NCBI RefSeq assembly: GCF_015330125.1
Contig: NZ_JADDXR010000002.1
Span: 2,616,685-2,680,684 of the forward strand
Direction: 5' to 3'
Source: Zobellia nedashkovskayae
GTDB lineage: Bacteria; Bacteroidota; Bacteroidia; Flavobacteriales; Flavobacteriaceae
DNA: 64,000 nucleotides
Made by a program: the position numbers and the translations under genes. Of this stretch, positions 20,301-30,149 are shown in pieces. The notes beneath the pieces were generated by a model. The model worked only from the letters and a program-made list of their open reading frames with translations. It was not told where the DNA came from and searched no databases. How positions within the stretch are numbered: the stretch's first letter is position 1; each line of letters starts with the position of its first letter.

Positions 20301-21168
20301 TACAGATGGCGATGGTTTCCCTAATCATTTAGATATTGATGCGGATAACGATGGTATTCCAGATAATGTGGAAGCTCAAACGACTGATGGTTTTATTCTT
20401 CCAAATCAAGATGATGAAGCAACAACTATCGAAAATAATGGTGTTAACTCTGCTTATCCTGATGGTTTTACACCTGTAAATACAGATGGAACAGATGAGC
20501 CGGATTATTTGGATTCAGATAGTGATAATGACCTAGTACCTGATAATAATGAAGGAAATGACTTCAACTTTGATGGTGAGCCAGACCAGTTGCCTACGGT
20601 AGAAGATACTGATAATGACGGTCTTCTTGATGGGTATGAAGGTTCTAATGTAAGTGATGGTTTTAATGTTCATGATGAAATTAACGACCCTGCAACGGAT
20701 TTACCTGATACAGATGGTACGGAAGATGTTAACTATCGTGATATAGATGATGATGGCGATGGAATCGATACTATTGATGAAGATGGTAATGGTAACGGTG
20801 ATCCAACAGATGATGACCGTGATAATGACGGTATTCCTTCATACCTTGACCCTGAAGAGGAAACAGAGATTGTAGTAATGCAAATGGTGACACCTAATGG
20901 TGACGGGAAAAATGAATTCTTGTGGATTGAAAATGTAGACAAGGCATTGAACAATAAACTTCAGATATTCAACAGATGGGGTATAGCTGTGTATGACGGT
21001 GAAGATTATAATAATCAGAACAATGTTTTTGATGGTAGGTCAAAAGGAAGATCTACTATAGCTGGGCAAGACTATTTACCTGCCGGCGTGTATTATTATA
21101 TCTTTGAGTACACCACTGTAAACGACGAGAATATAACTGATAGTGGTTATATTTACATTAGCAAGTAA
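17392..21168 (+). CDS. TSP3-repeat acidic surface protein with T9SS type B sorting domain
   Basis: The protein has 1258 aa. It has a hydrophobic signal segment at about residues 17-35, then an unrecognised beta-rich domain (about 55-230). Four tandem modules of 231-232 aa follow (starting at residues 236, 467, 698 and 930), made of DxDxDG(V/I)PD calcium-binding loops of thrombospondin type 3 style. The last ~100 residues (from [14 protein letters not shown] through [11 protein letters not shown] to SGYIYISK) are the gliding-motility-associated type B C-terminal domain (TIGR04131 style). The protein should be secreted by T9SS and held on the outer surface, probably with calcium rigidifying the stalk. 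A PorP/SprF gene follows 14 nt later, as with SprB-SprF pairs, suggesting a dedicated exporter partner. The ligand or function is unknown. Confidence 0.85.
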   Translation: MENFTLLNFKNGAFKTVTYTLALAVFGLSSSFVTIGDVENSNRNEAHKTNTILVADSDTEGCMELGKKEISGRDFGFADGVQDGSLSAENVDLSSKWGLPVGSVIVSVNGANTKSSGGSFEVNNTVPTTFSFSGTVPVRILAEHSVRVDANHRDGIIALDDVTYIRPNTLPNGVISGNDGNDYYVENTTDSDINSDSRFTWESQDLVNEVQFYTTSDAAINGIHLSIIPIQCPDKDTDGDGVPDTTDLDDDNDGILDAVEDPNTDGDNDPMTNPLDTDEDGIPNHLDIDSDDDGIPDNVEAQTTDGYIAPNEDDEATSIANDGLNSAYPNGLIPVDTDEDGTPDYIDFDSDNDTVPDNNEGNDFNSDGNPDQTYTGIDTDGDGLDDGYEGSDVNDGFDVNDEIDDPANDLPDTDGTEDVNYRDLDDDGDGIDTPNEDVDENGDPTNDDTDGDGTPDYLDPTLDVTPDTDGDGVPDATDLDDDNDGILDTVEDPNIDGDNDPLTDPYDLDEDGVPNHLDIDSDDDGIPDNVEAQTTDGYIAPNDDDEATSIANDGLNSAYPNGLTPVNTDDRDVEDYLDADSDNDDVPDNNEGNDFNFDGSPDQTYLGTDADGDGLDDGYEGSDINDGYDVNDEIDDPANDLPDTDGTEDVNYRDLDDDGDGIDTPNEDVDEDGDPTNDDTDEDGTPDYLDFDEDTTKDTDGDGVPDVTDLDDDNDGILDAVEDPNTDGDDNPLTNPLDTDEDGIPNHLDIDSDDDGIPDNVEAQTTDGYIAPNQDDEETSIANDGLNSAYPDGLTPVDTDEDGTSDYIDLDSDNDTVPDNNEGNDFDFDGAPDQTYTGVDTDGDGLDDGYEGSDVNDGFDVNDEIDDPANDLPDTDGTEDVNYRDLDDDGDGIDTPDEDIDQDGDPTNDDSNGNGIPNYLDPTDNIPTTDTDGDGVPDMVDLDDDNDGILDTVEDPNTDGDNNPLTDPLDTDGDGFPNHLDIDADNDGIPDNVEAQTTDGFILPNQDDEATTIENNGVNSAYPDGFTPVNTDGTDEPDYLDSDSDNDLVPDNNEGNDFNFDGEPDQLPTVEDTDNDGLLDGYEGSNVSDGFNVHDEINDPATDLPDTDGTEDVNYRDIDDDGDGIDTIDEDGNGNGDPTDDDRDNDGIPSYLDPEEETEIVVMQMVTPNGDGKNEFLWIENVDKALNNKLQIFNRWGIAVYDGEDYNNQNNVFDGRSKGRSTIAGQDYLPAGVYYYIFEYTTVNDENITDSGYIYISK
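18097..20862 (+). repeat. Four tandem ~693-bp TSP3 modules
   Basis: Units begin at 18097, 18790, 19483 and 20179 (periods 693, 693 and 696 bp). Each encodes the same order of motifs: [76 protein letters not shown] and [14 protein letters not shown]. Unit 4 is the most diverged. Confidence 0.9.
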
Positions 21169-21182
21169 TCTATAAAGTAGGC

Positions 21183-22142
21183 ATGATTATAAAAAACAAA
21201 CTACTAGCGGCCCTGTTCTTGGTGTTGATCTATTGTCAAACGGCTTCGGCCCAGCAAGATGCTCAATACACTCAATATATGTTCAATACTATGAGCGTTA
21301 ATCCGGCATATGCGGGCTCTAGAGGGCAGCTTAGTATAGCAGGACTCTACAGGTCACAATGGGTAGGTTTAGACGGTTCACCGGAAACATTTACTTTAAA
21401 CCTACATTCTCCCATAAGAAATAGTAATGTGGGGTACGGATTGTCCATAGTTAATGATAAGATAGGGGAGGGTACGGTTCAAGAGACTTATATTGATGGG
21501 TTAATTTCATATTCAATAGACGTTTCTCTCAAAGCTAAACTATCTTTTGGATTGAAATTGGGAGGTAATATCCTTAATTTGGATTTTGACCAATTAAGAC
21601 AAAGGCCCGGATTTGAGGAGGCTGTAGGAACGGATAATATTGAAAATAGATTCTCACCAAACGTAGGTTTGGGTATGTACTATCATACAGATAAGTTCTA
21701 TGCAGGTCTTTCTGCACCTAATTTATTGGAGATAGAACATTTTGATACCTCTAACTCCGACGCGAATGATATTGATTTTTTGGCTAAAGACCGTGTTAAC
21801 TTCTATTTAATTACGGGTTACGTATTTGATTTGAATGATAATTTTAAGTTCAAACCAGCGCTTTTAACAAAAGTTGTTGGTGGCGCGCCACTTCAGGTAG
21901 ATGTATCTGCTAACTTTCTTTTTGCAGACAAGTTTTCTTTTGGTGCGGCTTACAGATGGGATGCTGCCGTAAGTGCATTAGCTGGTTTTCAAGTGTCTGA
22001 TCAAATTATGTTAGGATTGGCTTATGATAAAGAAACAACCGATTTTGGTAGTACTCAGTTCAATAGCGGATCTTTTGAAATTTTTCTAAGATGGGAACTG
22101 GTAAAATCATTTGAAAAACTGGTTTCTCCTCGTTTCTTCTAA
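21183..22142 (+). CDS. PorP/SprF family type IX secretion membrane protein
   Basis: The protein has 319 aa. The signal peptide ends at about residue 23 (TASA-QQDAQYTQYMFNT). The family hallmark YTQYMFNTMSVNPAYAGSRG is followed by SQWVGLDGSPETF, then a predicted outer-membrane beta-barrel ending in Phe (VSPRFF). SprF is needed for SprB secretion in F. johnsoniae, and PorP/SprF paralogues commonly pair with type B substrates. By position this one probably serves the 1258-aa protein 14 nt upstream. It is clearly paralogous to the protein at 51607-52557, sharing long stretches such as VNPAYAGSRG and SIVNDKIG. Confidence 0.93.
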   Translation: MIIKNKLLAALFLVLIYCQTASAQQDAQYTQYMFNTMSVNPAYAGSRGQLSIAGLYRSQWVGLDGSPETFTLNLHSPIRNSNVGYGLSIVNDKIGEGTVQETYIDGLISYSIDVSLKAKLSFGLKLGGNILNLDFDQLRQRPGFEEAVGTDNIENRFSPNVGLGMYYHTDKFYAGLSAPNLLEIEHFDTSNSDANDIDFLAKDRVNFYLITGYVFDLNDNFKFKPALLTKVVGGAPLQVDVSANFLFADKFSFGAAYRWDAAVSALAGFQVSDQIMLGLAYDKETTDFGSTQFNSGSFEIFLRWELVKSFEKLVSPRFF

Positions 22143-22152
22143 ACCTTGCCTT

Positions 22153-24090
22153 ATGATAAAAAAAATACACATTCTATTTGTTTTGGTCTTTTTGATGGGC
22201 GTAAGTGTTTTTGCCCAAGAAAAGTTAATCACCAAGGCCAATGAAAAATATGACGAATATTCTTTCAGCCCTGCTATCGACATTTATAAAAAGGTGTTGG
22301 ATCGCGGGTATGCTTCTGCAGACTTACTCAAGAAATTAGGCAACTCTTATTATTATAATGCAGATTATGAAGATGCATCCAATACGTATAAAAGATTAGT
22401 AGATGAGTATCCGGATGAAATTGGTCCAGAGTATTATTTTAGATACGCACAAACCTTAAAAACCTTAGAAGATTACGAGGGTTCCAAAGCTGTTATGGCC
22501 AAATTCTTGGAGGCTACTTCTGATGATGCTAGAGCAACTGCTTATAAAGATGAGGAAGACTATTTAAATGATATCAAAAGAAATTCAGGAAGATACAATG
22601 TATCACCTTTTCAGTACAACTCTCCATATTCAGAGTTTGCACCTTCTTTTTATAAAGAAGGCCTTATTTTTTCTTCGGATAGGGATACCGGAAATTTTGC
22701 GCGCTACCGTCACACATGGAATTCTAAAGATTTTCTAGACTTATATAAGGTAAATGCAGATAGTGTTTCACAAGGGACAGTTATTAAATTCGGTGATCAC
22801 GTTAATACAAGATTACATGAATCAACTTCTACAGTAAGTAAAGATGGCAGCATACTATATTTTACTCGAAATAACTTTAAGGAAGGTAAGTATGTAAAAG
22901 ACGAAACGGGAGTAATACGTCTTAAGATATTCAAGGCTAAAATGGTGGAAGGCGTATGGTCTGAGATTGAAGAGCTACCTTTTAATAGTAATGATTACTC
23001 AGTAGCACATCCAACATTAAGTTCAGACGGAAAGGCATTGTACTTTGCTTCAGATATGCCAGGCACTTTAGGTGAATCTGATATTTTTAAAGTGACCATA
23101 AATGAAGACGGAACTTATGGAACACCTGAAAATCTAGGTCCAGTGATTAATACGGAGGCTAGAGAAACCTTTCCTTTTGTAACTAGTGAAGATGTTTTAT
23201 ATTTTTCTTCTGATGGACACCCGGGGCTTGGGGGCTTAGATATTTTTGCCTCTAAAATAGCCAATGATAGATTGGACGGGAATGTAATGAACGTTGGAGA
23301 ACCGGTAAACGGACGAATGGATGATTTTACATTCATTTTTAATGAAGACACAAGAAAAGGATATTTTGCCTCTAACCGAGCAGAAGGACGAGGCGCTGAT
23401 GATATTTACGCTGTTTTAGAAACGAAGCCTTTGCTTATTGATTGTGAGCAAGCTATTTCTGGTGTGGTAAGAGACAAGATTTCTAACGAACCACTTATTG
23501 GTGCATCCGTTAAAGTTATAGACGAGAATAATGAGGAAATCATGTCTGCTATTACTGATGCTGAAGGTAAATATGATTTATTAATAGATTGTACACAAGG
23601 CAACTTCGTAAGAGCTATGACAGAGGGTTATGTGCCTTCTGAAGAATACTTAGGGAAATCTGATGGAGAACCTAAAGAAATAGATTTTTATTTAGAGAGA
23701 AGCTCTATAACAGCTGGGTTTGGAGATGATTTAGCCAAATTATTACAGTTAAGTACTATCTACTTCAACTTTAATAAATATGACATTCGTAAAGATTCTG
23801 AAATAGAGGTTGAGAAAGTAATCGCAGCCATGGAAAAATATCCAAGTTTAAGAATCAAGGTAAATTCACATACGGATAGTAGAGGTAAGGATTCCTATAA
23901 CCTTTGGCTTTCACAAAAAAGAGCTGAATCTACTGTAAATTATATGGTGAAAAAGGGAATAGCTAAAGAACGTTTGGATGGAGAAGGTTTTGGAGAGACA
24001 AAACTAATTAACAAATGTTCCAATGGCGTAAAATGTTCTGATAAAGACCATGAGTTGAACAGACGATCAGAATTCATTATTTTAGAATAA
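22153..24090 (+). CDS. PorE-like OmpA-family protein (TPR, beta-propeller, CRD, OmpA)
   Basis: The start at 22153 gives a clean signal peptide (MIKKIHILFVLVFLMGVSVFAQ) and 645 aa; an in-frame ATG at 22111 would add 14 residues overlapping the previous gene. Domains: TPR-like helices (about 25-110), a PD40/WD40-like propeller (about 155-410, with repeats such as FAPSFYKEGLIFSSDRD and HPTLSSDGKALYFASD), a carboxypeptidase-regulatory-like fold (about 432-515, ISGVVRDKISNEPLIGASV) and an OmpA C-terminal peptidoglycan-binding domain (about 535-645, including NSHTDSRGKDSYN). This is the architecture of P. gingivalis PorE, which tethers the T9SS to peptidoglycan. It closes the operon with PorP/SprF and is followed by a terminator. 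Confidence 0.88.
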   Translation: MIKKIHILFVLVFLMGVSVFAQEKLITKANEKYDEYSFSPAIDIYKKVLDRGYASADLLKKLGNSYYYNADYEDASNTYKRLVDEYPDEIGPEYYFRYAQTLKTLEDYEGSKAVMAKFLEATSDDARATAYKDEEDYLNDIKRNSGRYNVSPFQYNSPYSEFAPSFYKEGLIFSSDRDTGNFARYRHTWNSKDFLDLYKVNADSVSQGTVIKFGDHVNTRLHESTSTVSKDGSILYFTRNNFKEGKYVKDETGVIRLKIFKAKMVEGVWSEIEELPFNSNDYSVAHPTLSSDGKALYFASDMPGTLGESDIFKVTINEDGTYGTPENLGPVINTEARETFPFVTSEDVLYFSSDGHPGLGGLDIFASKIANDRLDGNVMNVGEPVNGRMDDFTFIFNEDTRKGYFASNRAEGRGADDIYAVLETKPLLIDCEQAISGVVRDKISNEPLIGASVKVIDENNEEIMSAITDAEGKYDLLIDCTQGNFVRAMTEGYVPSEEYLGKSDGEPKEIDFYLERSSITAGFGDDLAKLLQLSTIYFNFNKYDIRKDSEIEVEKVIAAMEKYPSLRIKVNSHTDSRGKDSYNLWLSQKRAESTVNYMVKKGIAKERLDGEGFGETKLINKCSNGVKCSDKDHELNRRSEFIILE

Positions 24091-24112
24091 AGTTTATTTT
24101 ACATAAATTAGG

Positions 24113-24144
24113 AAAGGCAGCTATTTTAATAGCTGCCTTTTTTT
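24113..24144 (+). terminator. Terminator of the first adhesin/PorP/PorE operon
   Basis: Perfect 12-bp arms (AAAGGCAGCTAT / ATAGCTGCCTTT), a TTTA loop and a continuous T-run, starting 22 nt after the stop codon at 24090. Confidence 0.9.
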
Positions 24145-24169
24145 GTTAAAACATCATTGTGTAGATTGG

Positions 24170-24373
24170 TATTTAATCGATAGGGTGTAATGTTTTCAGG
24201 TGTTTAGGCGTTTTTGTAAATCTGCTTACATTGGATAAAACGCCAGTTACACCTACATTTTAGGTCTACACAACAATTTTTCTCATAGCAAATTAAGTAC
24301 AGATATATTTACCTAATAACTGTGTCAATCAATTCTGTTGACTAATATGATGAGTTATTTGTAGGTACATAGG
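24170..24373 (+). promoter_or_regulatory. Shared upstream module of the 1855-aa surface protein gene
   Basis: Three landmarks recur upstream of the gene at 34865. The first is an upstream box at 24170-24196, with core ATCGATAGGGTGTAATGTTT. The second is a TTG-N20-TACATTTT promoter-like pair (TTG 24231-24233, TACATTTT 24254-24261). The third is CACAACAATTTTTC starting at 24269, where the transcript probably begins. The box-to-CACAACAA distance is 99 bp and CACAACAA to ATG is 105 bp; the 34865 gene has 99 and 104. An inverted repeat GGCGTTTT / AAAACGCC lies between the box and the promoter. The CACAACAA leader would be about 105 nt. Confidence 0.6.
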
Positions 24374-27300
24374 ATGTTGTATAGCCCGATAAAATTCTTT
24401 TACATTTTAGTAGCAATGCTTCTTTTGAGCACAGCAGGTCTAAAAGCGCAAAATATTGTGGTTAACCCGTCAACTGATCTTCCAACTGAGGTCATTGCGT
24501 GTGGTGATTCGTCTACATTTCAATTTAGGCTCTATGGTACCACTGGATCGGATGAACAAGTAAGTGTTCAATTGCCTGCCCAATCAGAGTTTGTGGCGTT
24601 GGTATCTCCTGTTGCAGGGGTGTCAGTAGACGCCACTAATCCTAAAAACCCAATATTTACTATTGCTGCGCCTCTTATCGGAACGATAAGTTTTATAGAT
24701 ATATCCTATACGGTTCAAACAGGTTGCTCAACAATGGTAGACCCTGAAATTGAACACACGCTCATTAGTAATCCTTCTATTTCTACAACGGTTGATTATC
24801 CATCAGTTTTGTATTCTTCTTTGGAAGTAGATAATGCTATTATACCCTTGTCCGCATCTTTACGTGTAAAAGAAACTCAAGATTTTACATTTACAATTGG
24901 TAATGATCCAGTAAATAATAATGCCTACAGTAATAATGTGGTAGCTTATATTCAACATTCTGATAATATTTCTCTAACTTATAATGGTACAGGAATTTTT
25001 TCTTTAGGTGCTGTAGTTGGTGGTATTGTTACAGATACACTTGAATTAAGTGCTGTTGAAATTTCTACAATTGGTGATAACGATTCGCGCTTCGAACAAA
25101 GTGAAAATATTTCAGTGACTGTAACCGCTGAACTTCTCAATTGCCCATCTGGAGCGGGAGAAACCATTACTTATCAAGCAGCTTATGGTGGTTGTATTAC
25201 AGGTGCCAACGCATGTGAATCCGGTAATACTTCTACGTCCGGTATTGCTTTAGCTTCAGGAGCACCTGATTTGTATACTAGAGTCGTTAAAAGAGCTTGG
25301 CCAGGACTAACTACTACCGATACCGCTGAATTCTTATTACGAAATGATGGCACAGGTGCTGGAGACATTTATAATCTTACGCTTGATTTAGGTTTTAGTA
25401 ATGGAGGTGCGACCTATATTCCCGTTGATTATAACATTTATACTTGGTCAAATTTTAATGTAGATGGGACATCTTTTGCCAACCAAGGAACAGAAGGAAG
25501 TTTTGCCGATTTTCAATTGACAACAGATCCTGATGGGGCTGGAGTAGGTTTGGAAGATTTAGATGGAGATGGCTTTTTTGATGATTTACCAGTCGGAAAC
25601 TCATTGGTCTTAGAAGCAGAACTAGCATATAACTATCTATTAGATTCCAATAATGATACAGCTTGTGATCGCATGAATGCAGGTTATTCAATGGTACGTT
25701 GGGCCTACGAATATAAAGATCAATGTGGTAATTCAACAAGCTTGAATGTGCCTAATAATGGATTGAATACGTGGCGTCCTTGGAGTTTTTACAACACGCA
25801 GTCAATTGCAACAAATATAAATTCATCTAGTGGAAGTGCTAATTTTGGTCCAGGAGATACTTTCGATTTTTTTATAAGTACTTCAAGTAGCCAAACGCCA
25901 ACAACTACAAGTATTCCGGGAATGCACTGGGAAGTACACTATACTTTACCTCCAGGTATCATACCCAATGGGAACGGATTATGGGAATCGGAACCTTTTG
26001 ATTTAATTAGTTTTAATTCAGGAACAGGAGTTGCAATATACTCTTCTATTTCTGCACCTACGTATGGATATTTAATTAGTAGAAATCCAAAAATTCCATT
26101 AATGGTCGATCCAGCTTGTTCAGGTAGTTTTGCTGGAGGTATATCTTACGAATATCATTTAAAAGGTGATTCCACATATGAACCTGTTCACATTTGTGAA
26201 GATGGTCCTACCTTTACAGTCACCTGTCCAAGTAGTGGACCAGCGGTTTGTGTTTCTAATTTTTCTCTAGATCGTACTACTTTAGGGTATACTGATATGA
26301 CTGAAACTACGCCAATTCCGGCAAATACATCAGGTCTTCGCTTAGATCATGTACTTGAGGGTGATATGGTTAGATGGCATGTTGAGATTGATGTAAATGA
26401 AACAAACCTTTCTTCTGCTAAAGCACTGCTGGAATATGATACGAATAACTGGTTTGGTACACAATCGGATGGTGGTATAAAGACAATACAAATTGAATAC
26501 CTTCCTAGTGGTGGAGGCACATCAACAATATCAAATAATCTAGATCAGTATTCTTATGTTCAGAATAATGCAGGAAAAAGCAATCATTCGGTAGATATAT
26601 TGGGTGGAGATTTTTCTACAATAACACCGGGACTTGGTGATAGATATATTATAGATGTAGATTTAAAAGTTTCTGAAAATAGTTCTATCTCCTATACTAG
26701 GTATATGCCTATGACGGGAATTTTGGCTTCTTCTCCTGTAACTTCTGCTGCTAATCCGACTGAACATACTTGTAATTTTCTTACCGAAGAGTTTGGGGTC
26801 TTAGCTTATAAAGATGTACCAACTACACAAGTAGTACAACAAAGTTTAACCATTGACGGTTGTAATGAGTTTGGAATGGGAATACGGTTTCATCATGCAA
26901 CCTATTCTGTATTAGGTGACCTTTTCCCTAATGAATTTCGAAATTTTGCCATACCTAAAGTAGTAGATATTCTAGTTCCAGTTGGAGTTGATTATGTATC
27001 TGGAACCTCCAGTTATAGAGGTTATGGAGAGTTTCTACATGATATAGCAGATCCTGTTATTACCTATAATGCAGAGCCAGGCTTTCATAGGTACAGCTGG
27101 ACGAATGACGGCTCTTGGTCAAAAGAAAAAGCTTCCGTTAGCTACGCAATTAAAGACGTTAATTTTAATGTTGTTGCAAATTGCACTATTGAAGATTGGT
27201 CTTTTTCCGATGAAAGATTGGGTATTATTGTTTTACCAAGTACCGAGTTTGAAATTTTCAGAAATGTAAGTTTACCGGGAAGGTCTATCAATATGGGAAG

Positions 27301-29941
27301 ATCAACCAACGTAAGAAATACACAATATTTACCTCTAAGTTATACGGTTAGTTCACCTACACCTACAATTTCTACAAACACGCAGAACGCAGAATGGGTG
27401 GTTGATATAAATAATACAACCTCCGGTGGGGCTTTTTTGCAGAATACGTGGATTGCTATAGAAATTACAAATAACAATATTGTTCCAACACTTTGGGATA
27501 GCACAACAGAAATACCCCTTATTGGATATGGTACTGGAAAATATTGGGCACAAGTTGGAGACATATCTAGCTCAGGTAAACAATTAGAAATTAGATCTAA
27601 CGATTTTACCGTTTGTGGTACGGATAGTTTTGATATCCGGGTTGGACAAAATTGTAGTCAGTACCCTACCGATCCTGATACGGGTTATCCTTTAGGCAAT
27701 TCTGGTAGTAATTACAATTGTAGCGAGGAAGTGATTCAACTTTCATTAAGTACCCAAGACCCCTCTATTAATGTAACTACAGCTCTTGGTGTACCTCCAG
27801 CTACTTATGATTTCTGCGATGTTGTACCGTATTCAATAGACGTGAACAATGCCGCCAATGGCTTTGCTTACGCCTTGGCTGCAGATATTAAATTGCCTGT
27901 TGGTATGGTACTCGATAATACTTCAGGGGTTTTGACTTATGATGCAGTAGATTATGCAATAGGTTCAGGTCTGATTCTTTTTAATGCGGGTACAAATACA
28001 TATTCAATAGATATTTCTGCAATTGTTGGAAGCCCAATAAGTGGTGCCAACGGATTACCAGGTGTATCTGTTCCGGAGCCTAATGAATTTAAGGTGAATT
28101 TTGAATTGTCATTTACCTGCGATTATGTATCCGGTAGTAAGATAATTACGCAAATAAATGCGGAGTCTGGTTGTCAACAAGCCATTGACCCTAATGATGG
28201 TCAGAGTGAAATTAAAACCAATCCTGTAAATGTTACACAAGTACCTTCTAATATTGATTACGATATTTCGGTCACTTCTGATGATAATGCTATTCAAGCA
28301 TGTAATGAAACTGAAGGTATTTCGGTAGAAATTACCAACCAGGGTATTGAAAGTGATGGCGATATTGAATTTGTTGTGGCTACAATTGACGATGCATTTA
28401 ATTATGTAGCAGGTTCGTATGTAGCAGGTACGAATGGTCCTTCTGCAGGACCAACAGTATCAACCGATCCAGTAGCGGGCACCCGCATATTAAAATGGCA
28501 AATTCCCGATGGAGTAGGGGTCACTTCTCTTATTGCCTTCGATTTTGAAATTGAAGTTGTTTCACCTGAAGATGTGAGTTGTCAAAATTATGATTTAAAC
28601 GTAGCTACTAGAATAGAACAAAGTATTGACTGTTCAGGATCAGGTGGACCAAGTTGTCCGGTAGTTCAAAGTGTTACGGCGCAGACTGATGAAACAATTT
28701 CTGTCGAAAAATCTACCTTACTAATAAGTTCTACGTCTACAGCCGCAATGGTAAGTGGTAATGATCAGAATGTTAGTGCCAATTTTTCAATTGAAAACAC
28801 ATCTAGTACTGTTATGCCAACTGGTACTATTGTTTCAGCGTATTATGATGCGGATACTAATGGGGCCTTCTCTGCTGGAGATATTTTAATAGGCACTAAA
28901 ACGATGACAGTTCAGATTCCAGCAACAAGTTCGGTTAATGGGACTATTGACTTTATTACATCCCCAGACAGGGTTTGTAATATATTGCTTGTAATTGAAT
29001 CATCAAATAACTCATGTGCTTGTGTAACTTCAGAAACAGAAATGATTTCGCCTTCAAGCCTTTCTGGCTTAGCTGGATCTGATGTAACGGTTTGCGAAGT
29101 GTCTGATTCTATTCAAATAGGTCAAACCTCAAATCCTAATTATAGTTATTCGTGGGCAGGTGCAACAGCCGCTGAAACTGCCTTTTTAGACAATATAGGA
29201 GCTGCACAGCCTACTTTTACATATTCGGGGGCTGATATTACAATTATAACCAATTTAATATATACGGTTACCGTAACACTTCCTAATGGTTGTATCATGT
29301 CTGATGACGTTCAGGTAAAAGTCTACCCATCACCAAATCCTACCGTTAACCTTACATCATCCACTTGTAATTTAGATAATGGAGAGATTAACTTTACGTT
29401 TCCTGATAATTTAAATAGATCATCTATTGAGTTTAGTTTGGATAATCAAGCTTCTTATCAATCCTCAGTACCGGATAATAGCGGATCTGTTACGTATTCA
29501 AATTTAGCCTCTGGTTCGTATCGTTTATGGGCGCGATGGGGCAATAACCAATGTCCCATAGATTTAGGGGAACATGTCATTTCTGAAATTCCTGAATCTA
29601 CGATAGACACGCAGCCTATATATCAATCTGTATTTGTTAATGACAACGCCATTTTTACGGTGAATTCGACTAATGCAGATATGTTTCAATGGCAAGAAAG
29701 TACAGATGGTGGAGTTACTTTTAATAATATCTCTAATGGACCTGATTATTCAGGTGCTCAAACGGCTACCTTAAATGTTATTGCAGTAGACTTAACTCAA
29801 AATAATTTTCAATATAGAGTTTTAGTTTCGAGTAAGTTGACTACTTGTGCTGCCCAAAATTCAAATGCAGCTTTGCTTACAATTAAAGTTAAATCTGTGA
29901 TTACCAATAGACGAATTACGGTTAGGGTCAAGAAAAATTAA
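24374..29941 (+). CDS. Giant secreted beta-rich protein with VITNRR C-terminal tail
   Basis: The protein has 1855 aa. The signal peptide ends at about residue 25 (GLKAQ-NIVVNPST). The body is a long series of beta-sandwich-like segments rich in Ser, Thr, Gly and Asn with scattered cysteines, and there is a single TSP3-like loop (DLDGDGFFDDLP). Near the C-terminus are a PKD/SprB-like segment (VCEVSDSIQIGQTSNPNYSYSWAG region) and an Ig-like domain (about 1745-1838, FQWQESTDGG). The last 15 residues are SVITNRRITVRVKKN, shared with the next two genes. No type A or type B T9SS domain is recognisable, and no PorP/SprF gene follows. It is probably exported and surface-exposed; its function is unknown. 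There is a single, probably separate, transcription unit with its own long leader. Confidence 0.75.
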   Translation: MLYSPIKFFYILVAMLLLSTAGLKAQNIVVNPSTDLPTEVIACGDSSTFQFRLYGTTGSDEQVSVQLPAQSEFVALVSPVAGVSVDATNPKNPIFTIAAPLIGTISFIDISYTVQTGCSTMVDPEIEHTLISNPSISTTVDYPSVLYSSLEVDNAIIPLSASLRVKETQDFTFTIGNDPVNNNAYSNNVVAYIQHSDNISLTYNGTGIFSLGAVVGGIVTDTLELSAVEISTIGDNDSRFEQSENISVTVTAELLNCPSGAGETITYQAAYGGCITGANACESGNTSTSGIALASGAPDLYTRVVKRAWPGLTTTDTAEFLLRNDGTGAGDIYNLTLDLGFSNGGATYIPVDYNIYTWSNFNVDGTSFANQGTEGSFADFQLTTDPDGAGVGLEDLDGDGFFDDLPVGNSLVLEAELAYNYLLDSNNDTACDRMNAGYSMVRWAYEYKDQCGNSTSLNVPNNGLNTWRPWSFYNTQSIATNINSSSGSANFGPGDTFDFFISTSSSQTPTTTSIPGMHWEVHYTLPPGIIPNGNGLWESEPFDLISFNSGTGVAIYSSISAPTYGYLISRNPKIPLMVDPACSGSFAGGISYEYHLKGDSTYEPVHICEDGPTFTVTCPSSGPAVCVSNFSLDRTTLGYTDMTETTPIPANTSGLRLDHVLEGDMVRWHVEIDVNETNLSSAKALLEYDTNNWFGTQSDGGIKTIQIEYLPSGGGTSTISNNLDQYSYVQNNAGKSNHSVDILGGDFSTITPGLGDRYIIDVDLKVSENSSISYTRYMPMTGILASSPVTSAANPTEHTCNFLTEEFGVLAYKDVPTTQVVQQSLTIDGCNEFGMGIRFHHATYSVLGDLFPNEFRNFAIPKVVDILVPVGVDYVSGTSSYRGYGEFLHDIADPVITYNAEPGFHRYSWTNDGSWSKEKASVSYAIKDVNFNVVANCTIEDWSFSDERLGIIVLPSTEFEIFRNVSLPGRSINMGRSTNVRNTQYLPLSYTVSSPTPTISTNTQNAEWVVDINNTTSGGAFLQNTWIAIEITNNNIVPTLWDSTTEIPLIGYGTGKYWAQVGDISSSGKQLEIRSNDFTVCGTDSFDIRVGQNCSQYPTDPDTGYPLGNSGSNYNCSEEVIQLSLSTQDPSINVTTALGVPPATYDFCDVVPYSIDVNNAANGFAYALAADIKLPVGMVLDNTSGVLTYDAVDYAIGSGLILFNAGTNTYSIDISAIVGSPISGANGLPGVSVPEPNEFKVNFELSFTCDYVSGSKIITQINAESGCQQAIDPNDGQSEIKTNPVNVTQVPSNIDYDISVTSDDNAIQACNETEGISVEITNQGIESDGDIEFVVATIDDAFNYVAGSYVAGTNGPSAGPTVSTDPVAGTRILKWQIPDGVGVTSLIAFDFEIEVVSPEDVSCQNYDLNVATRIEQSIDCSGSGGPSCPVVQSVTAQTDETISVEKSTLLISSTSTAAMVSGNDQNVSANFSIENTSSTVMPTGTIVSAYYDADTNGAFSAGDILIGTKTMTVQIPATSSVNGTIDFITSPDRVCNILLVIESSNNSCACVTSETEMISPSSLSGLAGSDVTVCEVSDSIQIGQTSNPNYSYSWAGATAAETAFLDNIGAAQPTFTYSGADITIITNLIYTVTVTLPNGCIMSDDVQVKVYPSPNPTVNLTSSTCNLDNGEINFTFPDNLNRSSIEFSLDNQASYQSSVPDNSGSVTYSNLASGSYRLWARWGNNQCPIDLGEHVISEIPESTIDTQPIYQSVFVNDNAIFTVNSTNADMFQWQESTDGGVTFNNISNGPDYSGAQTATLNVIAVDLTQNNFQYRVLVSSKLTTCAAQNSNAALLTIKVKSVITNRRITVRVKKN

Positions 29942-30149
29942 TTTTTTAAAAGTAGGTAGAATCTTATAAAATTCACTACTTATGTAAATTATTGGTAACT
30001 AAGTAGTTGAGTTTGTTTTTTATTCAGACATCACTATTAGTGCTCTTCACAACAATATGTTTCAACTGGTAGATGTATAGCGTAATATTGTAACTGGGGA
30101 AAAGTGTTTTTAAACAAAAAGCACCTCCTATTATAATATAATCATTTAC
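29942..30149 (+). promoter_or_regulatory. Intergenic promoter region with CACAACAAT element
   Basis: TTTG at 30012-30015 is followed after 19 nt by TATTAG (30035-30040), and CACAACAAT lies at 30048-30056, 102 nt before the ATG. This nearly matches the spacing in the two sister genes. The upstream ATCGAT box is not recognisable here. Just after the previous stop, AAGTAG (29950) can pair with CTACTT (29976), but no T-tract follows, so I do not call a terminator. Confidence 0.5.

Noticed and set aside
22111..22152. Upstream start for the PorE-like gene
   Set aside because: It would place 14 extra residues before a complete signal peptide and overlap the PorP/SprF stop region. The ATG at 22153 gives a standard signal sequence.
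29950..29981. Terminator after the 1855-aa gene
   Set aside because: AAGTAG / CTACTT can pair, but the stem is short and interrupted and no T-tract follows.
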